Position numbers and translations under genes: made by a program. This document shows positions 63,432 through 64,000 of a stretch of DNA of 64,000 nucleotides, one piece after another. The stretch covers positions 62,001 through 126,000 of the forward strand of contig NZ_JADMKB010000037.1 in the NCBI RefSeq assembly GCF_018780075.1. The letters run 5' to 3'. Position 1 is the stretch's first letter. Every line of letters begins with the position of its first letter. The notes under the pieces were generated by a model that saw only the letters and a list, made by a program, of their open reading frames with translations, had not been told where the DNA came from and did no database searches. Source of the DNA: Hydrogenophaga sp. (GTDB lineage Bacteria; Pseudomonadota; Gammaproteobacteria; Burkholderiales; Burkholderiaceae_C).

Positions 63432-64000
63432 TCACTCCGCCAGCAGCTTCTTCACGTCGTCGGCCAGTGCCTGTGCGCCGCCGCCGTAGCGGGTGTACAG
63501 GCGCACACGGCCTTGCGTGTCGTACACGTAGCTGCCGGCAGAGTGGTCCATGGTGTAGCTGGTGGGCGTCTTGCCCTCGACCTTCTTGTAGTAGATGCGG
63601 AAGCTCTTGGTGAGTTCGGGCAAGGCGTTGGGGGCCGCGTAGAGCGCCAGGAAACCCGGGTCGAAATTCGCCATGTAGGCCTTCATGATCTCCGGCGTGT
63701 CGCGCTCGGGGTCCACGCTGACGAACAGGCCTTGCAGCTTGTCGCCGTCGGCCCCGAGCAGCTGTTTGGCCTGTGCCAGCTCGGTCATCGAGGTGGGGCA
63801 CACGTCAGGGCATTGCGTGTAGCCGAAGAAGATCACGACCACCTTTCCCTTGAAATCCGCGAGGGTGCGCGCCTGGCCGTTGTGGTCGGTGAGCGAAAAA
63901 CCGGTGGCGTAGTCGGCACCGGTGATGTCCACGGCGCTGAAGCTGGGCGCGTCTTTGCAGCCCGCAAGACCCAGCCCCGCAGCGACCAGACACAGGGCGA
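63432..64000 (-). CDS. Sco1/SenC/PrrC family copper chaperone lipoprotein (partial)
   Basis: The gene's 5' end lies beyond the right edge; 189 codons are visible. A lipobox is seen at VAAGLGLAGC. The thioredoxin-like domain has IFFGYTQCPDVCPTSMTELA with the copper CxxxC, and the third ligand His in YTMDHSAGS. Sco proteins help assemble the CuA centre of cytochrome c oxidase. It may belong to the oxidase gene cluster beyond the window. Confidence 0.92.
   Translation of the reverse strand, partial: ALCLVAAGLGLAGCKDAPSFSAVDITGADYATGFSLTDHNGQARTLADFKGKVVVIFFGYTQCPDVCPTSMTELAQAKQLLGADGDKLQGLFVSVDPERDTPEIMKAYMANFDPGFLALYAAPNALPELTKSFRIYYKKVEGKTPTSYTMDHSAGSYVYDTQGRVRLYTRYGGGAQALADDVKKLLAE

Overview
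GC-rich chromosomal segment from a betaproteobacterium. Gene content and order point to Burkholderiales, probably Comamonadaceae and possibly Hydrogenophaga-like: the gpmA / rhodanese-grxC-secB-gpsA divergon, rph-rdgB-hemW, yicC-gmk-rpoZ, TRAP and Bug-type solute receptors. This placement is inferred from gene content, not from a database search. Most genes are ordinary chromosomal genes. There is no prophage, plasmid backbone or CRISPR array, and the only transposon trace is a small IS21-type transposase fragment.

Layout. 1-0.6 kb: a lipoprotein cut by the left edge. 0.8-4.5 kb: ureC-ureE-ureF-ureG, but without ureD/ureA/ureB upstream of ureC; then tRNA-Ser. 5-12 kb: an aldonate-catabolic operon (TRAP transporter dctPQM, an IlvD/Edd dehydratase and an FAH-type 2-keto-3-deoxyaldonate dehydratase) divergent from a LysR regulator. 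12.4-30 kb: housekeeping genes (hemW, rdgB, rph, a PP2C phosphatase/Ser-Thr kinase pair, yicC-gmk-rpoZ, nadA-nadC, panB-panC, gpsA, secB, grxC, rhodanese, gpmA, S41 protease, moeB, thermonuclease, YitT). 30-33 kb: PPi-type phosphofructokinase and an acetylpolyamine-deacetylase-like enzyme.

33.3-38.9 kb is a divergent envelope/redox module. DUF3455 lipoprotein, cytochrome c and a Tat-exported ferritin-like protein run left. DUF3034, an exported truncated globin, a cupredoxin, an ECF sigma factor and its anti-sigma run right. The shared intergenic region carries two outward-facing copies of the same promoter-like motif (TGAATCC ... CTGCGTA), which suggests one autoregulated ECF regulon. 39-42 kb: queF, a prolyl-4-hydroxylase-like enzyme, and yaaA/truC whose start codons overlap head to head. 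42.3-45 kb: a DUF3501 / CCG-type Fe-S protein / rubrerythrin peroxide-defence cluster. 45.3-48.2 kb: a VOC protein, a class A flavin monooxygenase and DUF2783 (an aromatic hydroxylation set), interrupted by two very large perfect palindromes. 48-64 kb: valS, a degenerate hydroxyacid dehydrogenase, tusA, Nudix, cysM, tRNA-Leu, an AraC/OsmC pair divergent from two methyltransferases, GH104-like lysozyme, a cation antiporter, an epimerase, a flavin/2Fe-2S reductase, a TctC receptor, a DUF4410 lipoprotein and a Sco protein cut by the right edge.

Two kinds of non-coding structure stand out. (1) A 12-copy family of about 70-105 bp GC-rich double-hairpin repeats. Every copy sits immediately after a stop codon in the same orientation relative to the upstream gene, and the distal stems show compensatory base changes between copies. 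(2) At 45.9-46.2 kb, two inverted elements share a conserved loop but have unrelated, perfect 25-bp stems.
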